Of a DNA stretch of 64,000 bases, positions 41,381 to 49,394 are shown piece by piece; positions within the stretch are counted from its first letter, which is position 1, and each line of letters opens with the position of its first letter. Position numbers and translations under genes: made by a program. The notes beneath the pieces were generated by a model, which had not been told where the DNA came from, made no database searches, and saw nothing but the letters and a program-made list of their open reading frames with translations. The DNA comes from Pseudoflavonifractor_A sp022772585 (GTDB lineage Bacteria > Bacillota > Clostridia > Oscillospirales > Oscillospiraceae): assembly GCF_052065415.1 (NCBI RefSeq), contig NZ_JBQHUB010000004.1, forward strand, positions 62,001 to 126,000. The letters run 5' to 3'.

Positions 41381-41998
41381 ATGATGACCATTTCCTATGA
41401 ATATGAGGGCGCGCTGTACGTGAACCTGACCAACCGGTGCGACTGCGCCTGCGTGTTCTGCCTGCGGCACAACGGCCACAAGGGCAGCATCTACGCCGAT
41501 GACCTGTGGCTGGACCATGAGCCCAGCCGGGAGGAGGCCCTGGCCGACCTGCTGGGCCGGGACCTGCCGTCTTACCGGGAGCTGGTGTTCTGCGGCTTCG
41601 GCGAGCCCACCTTCCGCATGGACGATATCCTCTGGCTGGTGGACCGGATGAAGGAGCATGTTCCCGGCCTGCCCCCGGTGCGCATCAACACCAACGGCCA
41701 TGCCAATCTGATCCAGGGCCGGGATGTGACGCCCGAGCTGAAGGGCCGGATCGACACCCTGTCCATTTCTCTCAACGGCTCCAACGCGGAGGAGTACTGC
41801 GCCGTTACCCGGCCCCGGGACGGGGTGAAGGGATGGGAGGCCATGCTGGACTTCACCCGGAAGGCCGCCGCCTTCGTCCCCCATGTGGTGATGACGGTGG
41901 TGGACAAGGATAAGAGCCCCGCCGAGATCGAAACATGCCGCGCCCTGGCGGAGGAGCTGGGCGCCCGGCTGAGGGTCCGGGCCTACATTCCGGATTAA
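41381..41998 (+). CDS. TatD-associated radical SAM protein
   Basis: A 205-residue radical SAM enzyme with the CX3CX2C cluster motif NRCDCACVFCLRH near residues 17-29, GFGEPTFR near 68 (the GGE-like SAM motif) and IRINTNGHAN-type motif near 100. Family TIGR04038 is defined by being linked to tatD, as here; it is short, without extra cluster domains. The reaction is unknown. GAGGAGGGATCTTTAAA precedes the ATG. Confidence 0.9.
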   Translation: MMTISYEYEGALYVNLTNRCDCACVFCLRHNGHKGSIYADDLWLDHEPSREEALADLLGRDLPSYRELVFCGFGEPTFRMDDILWLVDRMKEHVPGLPPVRINTNGHANLIQGRDVTPELKGRIDTLSISLNGSNAEEYCAVTRPRDGVKGWEAMLDFTRKAAAFVPHVVMTVVDKDKSPAEIETCRALAEELGARLRVRAYIPD

Positions 41999-42010
41999 AG
42001 CAAATACAGG

Positions 42011-42042
42011 AAACCGCCCCGGCTGCCGCCGGGGCGGTTTTT
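42011..42042 (+). terminator. Terminator after the tatD operon
   Basis: A 13-bp perfect stem (42011-42023 / 42028-42040) followed by TTTTCTG. Confidence 0.92.
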
Positions 42043-42230
42043 CTGCTTTGCGGGGGCCGGAACGGAGAGGCAATATCCCGTCTGGGAGCCTTGGCTGAGG
42101 CGCAGGGGATATGCCTCGGGGAGTACGGTAACAAATTAAAAAAAGGCTACCAATTCAGAGAAAAATATGTTATACTTATTAAGATTTAACGGCTGGCTCC
42201 CAGCCTGCGGGAAAATGGAGGGTGACTGGA

Positions 42231-43445
42231 ATGAAACGACCTGCCGTCATGCCGGAACAGATGACCGTGTCGGTTTCCATGCTGGGCGGTTTCAGTCTCC
42301 AGGTGGATGGGAATATCCTGACGGATGAGATCAATCGCTCCCAGAAGCTGTGGAACGTACTGTGCTATCTGATCGTGCACCGGGACCGGAATGTGTCCCA
42401 GCAGGAGCTCATTGAGCTCTTCTGGCCCGGTGAGAACAGCAACAATCCCATCAACGCCCTGAAGACCCTGCTCTACCGGGTGCGGGCCATTCTGGAGCCC
42501 ATGTTCCCAAGCGCGCTGCCTCCCATCCTGTCCCAGCGGGGCTCCTATTCCTGGAACCGGGCCATCGCGTGCCGGCTGGACACCGACCGCTTTGAGGAGC
42601 TGTGTACCCGGGCCCGGGAGGAGGGGCTCAGTGACGGGGACCGGATGGCCCTCTATAAAGAGGCCGCGGATCTCTATGAGGGGGATTTCCTGCCCAGGCA
42701 GAGCAGCAACCTGTGGGTGGTCCCCCTGGCCGCCCGGTACCACTCCATCTACGTGAAGGCGGTGAAACAATATGCCGCCCTGCTGGAGCGGTACGGCTGC
42801 TTTGAGGAGATGTACGCCCTGTGCAGCCGGGCCAGTGAGCTGGATACTCTGGACGAGAGCCTGCACATCCTGGTGATACGCTCTCTGGTGAAGCAGGGCA
42901 AGGACGCCGCCGCTCTGGAGCGGTATGAGCAGGTCACCGATCTGCTCTACCAGAGCCTGGGCGTGGCCCCGTCCGACGAGCTGCGGGAGCTGTACCGCCA
43001 GATCATGGATACGGAGAAGAGCCTGGAGACCGACCTGGCTGTCATTCAGCAGAGCCTGAAGGAGACGGCGGTCCGGCCGGGAGCCTTCGTATGCGAGTAC
43101 GGCTTTTTCCGGGAGGCATACCGGCTGGAGGCCCGCCGGGCGGCCCGCAGCGGGACCTGCGTCCATATCGCGCTGGTCACGGTCTCCCTGCCCAGCGGCG
43201 GCATGCCTGAACTGGGGGCCCTGAACAACACCATGGACCAGCTCCTCCAGGTGCTCATCCACGGACTGCGCCGGGGCGATGTGATCTCCCGCTACAGCGG
43301 TGCCCAGTATGTCATCATGCTGCCCTCGGCCAACTTTGAGGACGCCAACATGGTTATGGAGCGCATCATGACCGCGTTTTACCGCCAGCACCGCCGGAAC
43401 TATCTCAAGCTCTCCTACCGTGTGCGGGAGCTGGAGCTTGCCTGA
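42231..43445 (+). CDS. BTAD/SARP-type transcriptional regulator with a degenerate cyclase-like C-terminus
   Basis: A 404-residue regulator at the head of the sortase-pilus locus. Residues 10-100 are an OmpR-like winged helix (VSMLGGFSLQVDGN, then LIVHRDRNVSQQELIELFW) and 105-250 a bacterial transcriptional activation domain of TPR-like helices (FEELCTRAREEG, YAALLERYGCFEEMY, AALERYEQVTDLLYQSLG). The last 110 residues (HIALVTVSLPSGG, LRRGDVISRYSGAQYVIMLP) resemble a GGDEF/cyclase fold without its catalytic GGDEF motif, perhaps a nucleotide sensor. The ATG at 42231 follows GGAGGGTGACTGG. The sortase starts 15 bases downstream, so it probably controls this operon. Confidence 0.82.
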   Translation: MKRPAVMPEQMTVSVSMLGGFSLQVDGNILTDEINRSQKLWNVLCYLIVHRDRNVSQQELIELFWPGENSNNPINALKTLLYRVRAILEPMFPSALPPILSQRGSYSWNRAIACRLDTDRFEELCTRAREEGLSDGDRMALYKEAADLYEGDFLPRQSSNLWVVPLAARYHSIYVKAVKQYAALLERYGCFEEMYALCSRASELDTLDESLHILVIRSLVKQGKDAAALERYEQVTDLLYQSLGVAPSDELRELYRQIMDTEKSLETDLAVIQQSLKETAVRPGAFVCEYGFFREAYRLEARRAARSGTCVHIALVTVSLPSGGMPELGALNNTMDQLLQVLIHGLRRGDVISRYSGAQYVIMLPSANFEDANMVMERIMTAFYRQHRRNYLKLSYRVRELELA

Positions 43446-43459
43446 GAGGAGCCCGGACC

Positions 43460-44236
43460 ATGAAGAGACGAACCGCGCTGGCCGGACTCTGCTTCGCGCT
43501 GGCGGCCGCGGCCCTGGCGGCGGCCGTCCTGCTCTCACGGCAAGGCGGACCCGCTGGGGAGCTGCCCGCCCCCCGCTATACCCCCGCTCCGTCCGCCGTG
43601 TCCCCGACTGCGGCCCCGGCGGCTGCGCCCACGGCCACACCCGAGCCTACCCCCATGCCCTGGCCCGAGGCCGATGACGGCGGGCTGCCCCAGGACCGGG
43701 TTTTTATCACCGAAGCCCGGAAGAACTATAGGAGCGGCAGCATGCGCCTCATCATCCCCAAGCTGGAGGTGGACGTGCCGGTGCTGGACGGGGTGGATGA
43801 AAAGACCCTGCTCCAGGGCGAGGGACTTTACGATTACGCCCAGCTCCCCGGTGAGACGGGAGGCAACGTCTCCATCGCGGGCCACCGCAACTGGATCCGG
43901 GGCGGAAAGATCACCGATGACGTGCCCTTTTATTACCTGCACACCATCGGTCCCGGCGACTGCCTTTACCTGACCGACGAAGAACATATCTACCAGTACG
44001 TATGGGATCAGACCCGCATTGTGGAGGCGGACGACTGGAGCGTCATCTACTGCCAGGGGTTTTCCTGCCTGACCCTGACCACCTGCACCCCCATCGGCGT
44101 GGCCGACCACCGGTACGTGGTCCGGGCCCGTCAGGTGGACATTCTGCCCTATGACGCGGATTACGACTATCCCGCCTGGCTGGACATCGGCACGGCAGAC
44201 CCATCCCCCATTCCAAGTGAGGAGGTAACACCATGA
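43460..44236 (+). CDS. Sortase
   Basis: A 258-residue membrane-anchored transpeptidase. Residues 7-25 are a signal anchor, followed by a Pro/Ala/Thr-rich spacer (residues 35-70), then the sortase barrel: LIIPKLEVDVPVLDGV near 97, catalytic His in SIAGHRNWIRGG near 142, catalytic Cys in LTLTTCTPIG near 208 and Arg in HRYVVRARQ near 218. It would attach surface proteins to the wall or link pilins. No LPXTG-type substrate was found in this locus. Its stop overlaps the start of the transglutaminase-like gene (ATGA), so the two are translationally coupled. Confidence 0.9.
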   Translation: MKRRTALAGLCFALAAAALAAAVLLSRQGGPAGELPAPRYTPAPSAVSPTAAPAAAPTATPEPTPMPWPEADDGGLPQDRVFITEARKNYRSGSMRLIIPKLEVDVPVLDGVDEKTLLQGEGLYDYAQLPGETGGNVSIAGHRNWIRGGKITDDVPFYYLHTIGPGDCLYLTDEEHIYQYVWDQTRIVEADDWSVIYCQGFSCLTLTTCTPIGVADHRYVVRARQVDILPYDADYDYPAWLDIGTADPSPIPSEEVTP

Positions 44237-45147
44237 GACATATCCTGAGAAGCCGTGCCGGGGCCGTGTGTTTGATCCTGGCCGTGACGGCCGGCGTGGC
44301 CGCGGCGGCCTTTCTGCCCCATGCCGGAGCCGCCGCCGTTCCCACCAGAGCCGCGGTCCAGAGCGGCGTCACCGTCAACTCAAACGGCAAGGCGGCAGTG
44401 GACATCTCCAACCTGTCCGAGGGCTTTGTGATGGTCAAGTACACCGGCGGCAGGCAGGTGCGCATCAAGGTGCAGATCGGCAAGAGCGGAGGCACCACCT
44501 ACACCTATAACCTGAACAACGCCGGGAATTATGAGACCTTCCCCCTGACCGAGGGGGACGGGACCTACAATGTGCGGGTATTTGAGAACATCAGCGGCAC
44601 CAGGTACGCCCAGGCCTACAGTACCTCCGTGACGCTCAAGCTGCGGGACCCCTTCCTGCCCTTCCTCTACCCCAACCAGTATGTGAACTTCAGCGAGGAT
44701 TCGGCCACGGTGGCCAAAGCGGCCGAGATCGTGAAGGACGCCGCCACTGACCTGGACAAGATCCAGGCCATCTTCACCTGGGTCACCAAGAACTTTACCT
44801 ACGACTATGAGCTGGCCAAGAACCCTCCGGTGGGCTATCTGCCCGACGTGGACAAGGTGCTCGCCGCCCAAAAGGGCATCTGCTTTGACTACGCCTCTGT
44901 GATGGCCTCCATGCTCCGCTCCCAGGAGATCCCGTGCAAGCTGGTGGTGGGGTATGCCGGATCGGTGTACCACGCCTGGATCAACGCCTATATCGACGGC
45001 GTGGGCTGGGTGGACAAGGTCATCTATTTTGACGGCAAGAACTGGACGCTGATGGATCCCACCTTCGTATCCACCGGCAAGGGGTGCAGCAGTATCATGA
45101 AATACGTCACCACCCCCTCCAACTATGTGCAGAAGTATGCCTACTGA
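44233..45147 (+). CDS. Exported transglutaminase-like protein
   Basis: A 304-residue secreted protein. Residues 1-32 are a signal peptide; 40-140 an Ig-like or jelly-roll beta region (VNSNGKAAVDISNLSEGFVM, TYTYNLNN); 160-290 a transglutaminase-like core with the full triad: Cys in KGICFDYASVMASMLR near 216, His in SVYHAWINAYI near 248, Asp in WTLMDPTF near 276. Such proteins may form isopeptide crosslinks or cleave peptides at the cell surface. It overlaps the sortase gene by four bases and the PilC-like gene by eleven, which ties a surface-modifying enzyme to the pilus-like machine. Confidence 0.85.
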   Translation: MRHILRSRAGAVCLILAVTAGVAAAAFLPHAGAAAVPTRAAVQSGVTVNSNGKAAVDISNLSEGFVMVKYTGGRQVRIKVQIGKSGGTTYTYNLNNAGNYETFPLTEGDGTYNVRVFENISGTRYAQAYSTSVTLKLRDPFLPFLYPNQYVNFSEDSATVAKAAEIVKDAATDLDKIQAIFTWVTKNFTYDYELAKNPPVGYLPDVDKVLAAQKGICFDYASVMASMLRSQEIPCKLVVGYAGSVYHAWINAYIDGVGWVDKVIYFDGKNWTLMDPTFVSTGKGCSSIMKYVTTPSNYVQKYAY

Positions 45148-46189
45148 GAGGCGTGAGAAGAAGCGCCCCCTGGGGGCGGAAGAGCTGTCGGTGTTCTGCC
45201 TGCAGCTCTCGCTGATGCTCCACGCGGGCATCGGCTCGGAGGAGAGCGTGGGCATCCTGGCAGGCGACGCCCGCACGCCGGAGGAGAAAAACCTGCTGAC
45301 CGGAGTGCATCAGGCGCTGACGGAGGGCGAGTCCCTCTCCCGGGCGCTGGAGGGGGCGGGGGTGTTTCCCGGTTATATGCTGCGCATGGTGGAGATCGGC
45401 CAGGTATCCGGCCGGCTGGAGCAGGTGCTCTCCGCCCTGTCCGACTACTACCGGCGGGAGGCCGACACCCGACGCAGCCTGCGCCGGGCCATTACCTACC
45501 CGGCGGTGATGGCCGCCCTCATCGCGGCGGTCTTTCTCGTACTGGTATCCCGGGTATTGCCTGTGTTCCGGCAGGTGCTGGGCCAGCTGGGCATGAGCCT
45601 TTCCCCGGCTGCCCGGGGCCTGCTGGCCCTGGGCAGTGCCGGACGGTGGGCGGCGTGGGCCTTTGGGGCGGCGCTGCTGCTCTGTGCGGCCTGCGCCCTG
45701 TGGCTCTGCCGTACCGCCCGTGGGCGGGCCGCTCTGGTCCGGATCCTGGGCCGCACCGCGCCGGCCCGGGCGGTGGACCGGGGCCGGTTTGCCTCGGCCA
45801 TGGCCCTGATGCTCTCCAGCGGACTGCCGCTGGACGAGGCCATGGACCGCTGCTGCGCCCTGCTGCGCTCCGGCGGTCTTTCTCCGGCGCTGGAACGGTG
45901 CCGGGAGGAGATGGAGCGGGGGACTCCCTTCCCCGCCGCGGCGGAGGCGTGCGGCATCTTTTCCGGACTGCAGGCCGGCATCCTCAGCGCCGGTTTCCGG
46001 ACGGGGGTGTCCGAGCGGGCTATGGAGGAGCTGGCCGTCCGCTGCCAGGAAGAAGCGGACGAGACACTCTCTGCGCTGCTGGGCCGCTTTGAGTATGGGC
46101 TTATCGCCGTCCTGTGCGCCGCGGTGGGTCTGGTGCTCCTGTCGGTGATGCTGCCGCTGATGGGGGCGCTCTCCGCCATCGGCGGCTGA
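45137..46189 (+). CDS. PilC/GspF-like inner-membrane platform protein
   Basis: A 350-residue type II secretion F-family protein. Two homologous T2SSF domains: first near residues 20-140 (FCLQLSLMLHAGIGSEESVG, GYMLRMVEIGQVSGRLEQVL), second near 215-330 (RFASAMALMLSSGLPLDEAM, LSAGFRTGVSERAMEELAVR), with three hydrophobic segments (about 115-138, 175-195, 315-340). It is the assembly platform of a type IV pilus or type II secretion machine. The ATG at 45137 lies inside the end of the transglutaminase-like gene, with only a weak ribosome site, implying coupled translation. Confidence 0.88.
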   Translation: MPTERREKKRPLGAEELSVFCLQLSLMLHAGIGSEESVGILAGDARTPEEKNLLTGVHQALTEGESLSRALEGAGVFPGYMLRMVEIGQVSGRLEQVLSALSDYYRREADTRRSLRRAITYPAVMAALIAAVFLVLVSRVLPVFRQVLGQLGMSLSPAARGLLALGSAGRWAAWAFGAALLLCAACALWLCRTARGRAALVRILGRTAPARAVDRGRFASAMALMLSSGLPLDEAMDRCCALLRSGGLSPALERCREEMERGTPFPAAAEACGIFSGLQAGILSAGFRTGVSERAMEELAVRCQEEADETLSALLGRFEYGLIAVLCAAVGLVLLSVMLPLMGALSAIGG

Positions 46190-46210
46190 CCTGTCTGGAG
46201 GTGTGGTTCC

Positions 46211-46537
46211 TTGTTCCAACGGGGATATCCGGCACTGCGGCGCTGGCTCCTGCCGGCACTCTGGCTGTGCCTTTTGCTGTCAGTCCTTTTGCTGGCGGCC
46301 CGGAGTCTGGAACGGCGGGCCGGGCAGGAGAGCCTGGAGCTCACCCGGCAGTCCATCCGCCGGGCCGCGGTGCAGTGCTACGCTCTGGAGGGGGCCTATC
46401 CCACCGGGCTGGGGCACCTGAAGGAGCGGTACGGCGTGACGGTGGATGAGGAGCGTTTTTTTGTGGACTACCAGTATATCGCCTCCAACCTGGCGCCCGA
46501 CGTCACGGTCCTGCTCCGGGACGGGAACGGAAGATGA
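46211..46537 (+). CDS. Small pilin-like membrane protein A
   Basis: A 108-residue protein starting at a TTG with GGAGG nine bases upstream; no ATG or GTG fits the frame. Residues 12-31 are one membrane segment (WLLPALWLCLLLSVLLLAAR), followed by an Arg/Glu-rich helix and a small domain (YALEGAYPTGLGHLKERYGV, then VDYQYIASNLAPDVTVL). The YALEGxYPxxLxxL pattern is like the soluble start of type II pseudopilins. It lacks the G/FTLxE prepilin peptidase site. Position between the platform and further pilin-like genes supports a structural role. Confidence 0.7.
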   Translation: MFQRGYPALRRWLLPALWLCLLLSVLLLAARSLERRAGQESLELTRQSIRRAAVQCYALEGAYPTGLGHLKERYGVTVDEERFFVDYQYIASNLAPDVTVLLRDGNGR

Positions 46538-46554
46538 GAGGAGAGGGACCGGCT

Positions 46555-47040
46555 ATGAAACGATTCGGTACGGGCCGGAGCCTGCGCTCGGCGCTGACAG
46601 CCGCCCTGTGCTCCCTTTTTTTCCTGCTGGCCATGGGAATCACCCTGATGGGCAGCGGAGTCTACCGGGGGGTGGCGGCCGCAGCCGAGGCGCATGATAC
46701 CCAGCGGACCGCCCTGTCCTATGTGATCAATCAGGTCCGCCGGGCCCAGCGGGTGAAGGCCGGGACCTTCGGCGGCGTGCCCGCCCTGGACCTGGACGAG
46801 TCGGGGAGCGATTGCCATACTGTTCTCTACGTGTTCGGCGGGCAGCTCTGTGAGCTCTATGCCGAGCGCGGCACCGGTCTGGGACCGGAGGACGGTGTGC
46901 CCATTCTGCCGCTGGACGGTCTGGAGCTGACGGCGGAGGGAGAATTGCTTACCGTTACCGCGGTGTACGGCGGGGAGCGCTATTCCGTCTGCGTCGCCCC
47001 GCGGACCGGGCTGGAAAAGACCGGGGAGGTGAGGGTATGA
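46555..47040 (+). CDS. DUF4860-like pilin-like membrane protein B
   Basis: A 161-residue protein with an N-terminal membrane segment (SALTAALCSLFFLLAMGITL, about residues 11-30) and a soluble domain (TALSYVINQVRRAQRVKAGT, LYVFGGQLCELYAERGT). I associate it with DUF4860, found in clostridial pilus-like loci as a minor-pilin-like component. No G/FTLxE site is present. The start at 46555 follows GGAGAGGGACCGGCT; an ATG at 46534 overlapping the previous stop is an alternative. Its stop overlaps the next start (ATGA). Confidence 0.72.
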   Translation: MKRFGTGRSLRSALTAALCSLFFLLAMGITLMGSGVYRGVAAAAEAHDTQRTALSYVINQVRRAQRVKAGTFGGVPALDLDESGSDCHTVLYVFGGQLCELYAERGTGLGPEDGVPILPLDGLELTAEGELLTVTAVYGGERYSVCVAPRTGLEKTGEVRV

Positions 47041-47387
47041 GCCGGGGCGCCCCCAGAGCCAACCTCTTTTTGCTGGAGCTGGTACTGGATCTGTTTGTAT
47101 TCGCCCTGTGCGCCGCCGTGTGCGTGGGACTTCTGGTGCGGGCCCACGACCTGAGCCGGGAGAGCGGCCGCCTGACCCAGGCGGTCTATCTGGCCCAGTC
47201 TGCCGCCGAGGCGGCCCGGACCGGCGCGGCCCTGCCGGAGCCGCCGGAGGGCTATGAGATCTGTCATGAAACGAAAGAGGCCGACGGCGTGACCTCCATG
47301 GAGATCCGGGTGCTTTGCCAGGGACGGACGGTATACACGCTGGAGACAGCGTGGCCCTGCACCCCGGCCGGGGAGGCGACAGGATGA
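47037..47387 (+). CDS. Small pilin-like membrane protein C
   Basis: A 116-residue protein. The N-terminal hydrophobic stretch LFLLELVLDLFVFALCAAVC carries a Glu that would be at +5 if cleaved after Asn9, the nearest thing to a prepilin site in the locus, though without the Gly. A helix (RLTQAVYLAQSAAEAARTGA) and a short beta region follow. Helices of the form AVYLAQSAAE are common right after the membrane part of pilins. It overlaps its neighbours by four bases on both sides, which points to a fixed-ratio assembly. Confidence 0.68.
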   Translation: MSRGAPRANLFLLELVLDLFVFALCAAVCVGLLVRAHDLSRESGRLTQAVYLAQSAAEAARTGAALPEPPEGYEICHETKEADGVTSMEIRVLCQGRTVYTLETAWPCTPAGEATG

Positions 47388-47779
47388 TGAAACGCAGCGA
47401 ACAGGCGTCCTCCCCCCTGGGGGTGGGTGTGATCACTGTTATTACCGTGCTGCTGGCGCTCACCCTGTCCATTTTCGCGGCGCTGACGCTCTCCTCCGCC
47501 CGGGCCGATCTGGCCCTCTCCCGGATCAACGCCGAGACGGTGAAGGCCTATTACGCCGCCGACGCGGCGGCCGCCCGGCGCTATGCCGCCTTTGCTGCCG
47601 GGGATCAGGCGGAGCTGGAGGAATACTTCCCCGTGGGGGACCGCCAGGAGCTCCATCTCCGGCTGACCCGAAACAGCGGAGGCAGGCCCCAGATCCGGGC
47701 CTGGGAGACGGTCTCCCGGGCGGAGGAGAGCGAACCGGCCCAGGGCCCGGAGCTGTGGGACGGTGAACGGCCCGGATAG
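47384..47779 (+). CDS. Small pilin-like membrane protein D
   Basis: A 131-residue protein with a membrane segment at about residues 13-35 (VGVITVITVLLALTLSIFAA), then the helix LSRINAETVKAYYAADAAAA resembling the YYAADSGxE-type helices of PilX-like minor pilins, then a short C-terminal domain. The first ATG of ATGATGA at 47384 overlaps the preceding stop. No prepilin peptidase motif. PilX-like proteins prime or regulate pilus assembly; that role is inferred only from the helix pattern and place. Confidence 0.68.
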   Translation: MMKRSEQASSPLGVGVITVITVLLALTLSIFAALTLSSARADLALSRINAETVKAYYAADAAAARRYAAFAAGDQAELEEYFPVGDRQELHLRLTRNSGGRPQIRAWETVSRAEESEPAQGPELWDGERPG

Positions 47780-47816
47780 AGCGGCAGCATCCATAGACAA
47801 GGAAGGGAAGAACGCC

Positions 47817-48884
47817 ATGACGATCCGGGAGATCCTGGAGGAGGCCGTCCGCCGGTCGGCCTCCGACGTCCTGATTATCGCCGGTATGCCGGCAGCCTAT
47901 AAAATCAACGGGCTCATCCGCCGGGAGGGGGAGCGGCTGCTGCCGCCGGATACCCAGGCTCTGGCGGAGGAACTCTACCATATGGCGGGGGAGCGGAGCA
48001 TGTCCGCCCTGCTGGAGCAGGGGGATGACGACTTCTCCTTCGCGGTGCGGGGGCTGTCCCGGTTCCGGGTCAACGCCCTGAAGCAGCGGGGCAGCCTGGG
48101 GCTGGTGATCCGGGTGGTGTCCTTTGAGCTGCCCGACCGCCGGGCGTTGGGCATCCCCGACCGGGTGATGGCCTTCGCCGGGTACAGCCGGGGCCTGGTA
48201 CTCTTCACCGGCCCGGCGGGCAGCGGAAAGACCACCACCCTGGCCTGTATCGTGGACGCGGTGAATTCCAGCCGCAACCGGCACATCATCACCATCGAGG
48301 ACCCCATCGAGTACCTGCACCAGCACAAGAAGAGCGTGGTGACCCAGCGGGAGCTGTTCACCGACACCTGCTCCTACGACGCCGCCCTCCGGGCCGCCCT
48401 GCGGGAGGCGCCCGACATCATTCTGGTGGGAGAGATGCGGGACGCGGACACCATCCGTGCCGCCGTCACCGCCGCCGAGACGGGCCATCTGGTGATCTCC
48501 ACCCTCCACACGGTGGGCGCGTCCAATACCATCGACCGCATCGTGGACTCCTTCCCCCCGGAGCAGCAGGGGCAGATCCGGGTCCAGCTCTCCATGGTGC
48601 TGGAGGGTGTGGTGTCCCAGCAGCTGGTGACCACGGTGGAGGGAGAGCTGACCCCGGCTTTTGAAGTGATGTCGGTCAACAGCGCCGTCCGCAATATGAT
48701 CCGGGAGGCCAAGACCCACCAGATCGACAATGTGATCGCCCAGTCGGCCGCCGAGGGGATGGGCACCATGGACCAGAGCCTGCTGGACCTGGTCCGGAAG
48801 GGGCGAATCTCCCGGGAGGAGGCCCTGCGGCACAGCGTGAACAGCGACTGGCTGCACAGACGGCTGAGCGCGGCCGGAGAATGA
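47817..48884 (+). CDS. PilT-like retraction/secretion ATPase
   Basis: A 355-residue hexameric secretion ATPase of the PilT branch. Walker A is FTGPAGSGKTTTLACI near residue 136; IITIEDPIEYLHQHKKSVVT near 160; the Asp box and Walker B APDIILVGEMRDADTIRAA near 200; the His box GHLVISTLHTVGA near 225. The N-terminal REILEEAVRRSASDVLIIAG and short length are PilT-like (PilB is longer with an N1 domain). In type IV pili PilT drives retraction; here it is the only ATPase, so it may be the sole motor. GGAAGGGAAG precedes the ATG at 47817. Confidence 0.9.
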   Translation: MTIREILEEAVRRSASDVLIIAGMPAAYKINGLIRREGERLLPPDTQALAEELYHMAGERSMSALLEQGDDDFSFAVRGLSRFRVNALKQRGSLGLVIRVVSFELPDRRALGIPDRVMAFAGYSRGLVLFTGPAGSGKTTTLACIVDAVNSSRNRHIITIEDPIEYLHQHKKSVVTQRELFTDTCSYDAALRAALREAPDIILVGEMRDADTIRAAVTAAETGHLVISTLHTVGASNTIDRIVDSFPPEQQGQIRVQLSMVLEGVVSQQLVTTVEGELTPAFEVMSVNSAVRNMIREAKTHQIDNVIAQSAAEGMGTMDQSLLDLVRKGRISREEALRHSVNSDWLHRRLSAAGE

Positions 48885-48896
48885 GGAGAGATAGTT

Positions 48897-49337
48897 ATGC
48901 CAGCAAAAATGAATCACTATGACGCTGCCCTGCGGGTGTGTGTGGACAGCCTGGAGGCCGGAAGCATCCGGGGCCGGGTGGTGAGCCGCCGCCTGACGGC
49001 TCCCATCACCTTCGGCGACCTGGGGGATCTGCTGCTCCAGGTGGAGGAGGTGCTCAACCGGCAGAACTTTCCCCAGGCCTTTGAGCGGACCCGAAGCTTT
49101 GTGAAAAACCCGGATGCGCCCCTGCCTGTGGCCGCCGATCTGGACAGCGGCATGACCAAGGAGGAGGTGGAGGCCTGCCGGGGAGAGGTGGCCACCTTTT
49201 CGCTCTACGTCATTACCCGCCGCAGCACCACCTGGCAGGGCTTTGTGGAGTGGCCGGACGGCACCAGGCAGGAGTATGTCAGCGTGCTGGAGCTCATCAA
49301 GCTCCTGGATCACCGGCTCTTTTCCCACCCGGTGTAA
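48897..49337 (+). CDS. Conserved hypothetical protein at the end of the pilus-like locus
   Basis: A 146-residue soluble protein without signal or membrane segment. Middle: RVVSRRLTAPITFGDLGDLL and LQVEEVLNRQNFPQAFERTR; the C-terminus (FSLYVITRRSTTWQGFVEWP, then LELIKLLDHRL) has the TWQG-x-W-x-(S)xLELIxLL pattern I have seen in many small clostridial proteins of unknown role. It starts 12 bases after the PilT-like stop and ends at a terminator, so it belongs to the same transcript. Function not known; it might be a cytoplasmic regulator of the motor. Confidence 0.65.
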   Translation: MPAKMNHYDAALRVCVDSLEAGSIRGRVVSRRLTAPITFGDLGDLLLQVEEVLNRQNFPQAFERTRSFVKNPDAPLPVAADLDSGMTKEEVEACRGEVATFSLYVITRRSTTWQGFVEWPDGTRQEYVSVLELIKLLDHRLFSHPV

Positions 49338-49350
49338 GAGGGGATACCAT

Positions 49351-49389
49351 AAAAGGGGGCGCGCTGTAAAAGCGGTACGCCCCCTTTTT
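49351..49389. terminator. Bidirectional terminator ending the pilus-like operon
   Basis: AAAAGGGGGCG (49351-49361) pairs with CGCCCCCTTTTT-like sequence (to 49389), with further CGCT/AGCG pairing in the loop. It lies between the convergent operon end and the leftward DNA-repair gene. Confidence 0.8.
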
Positions 49390-49394
49390 GCGCA

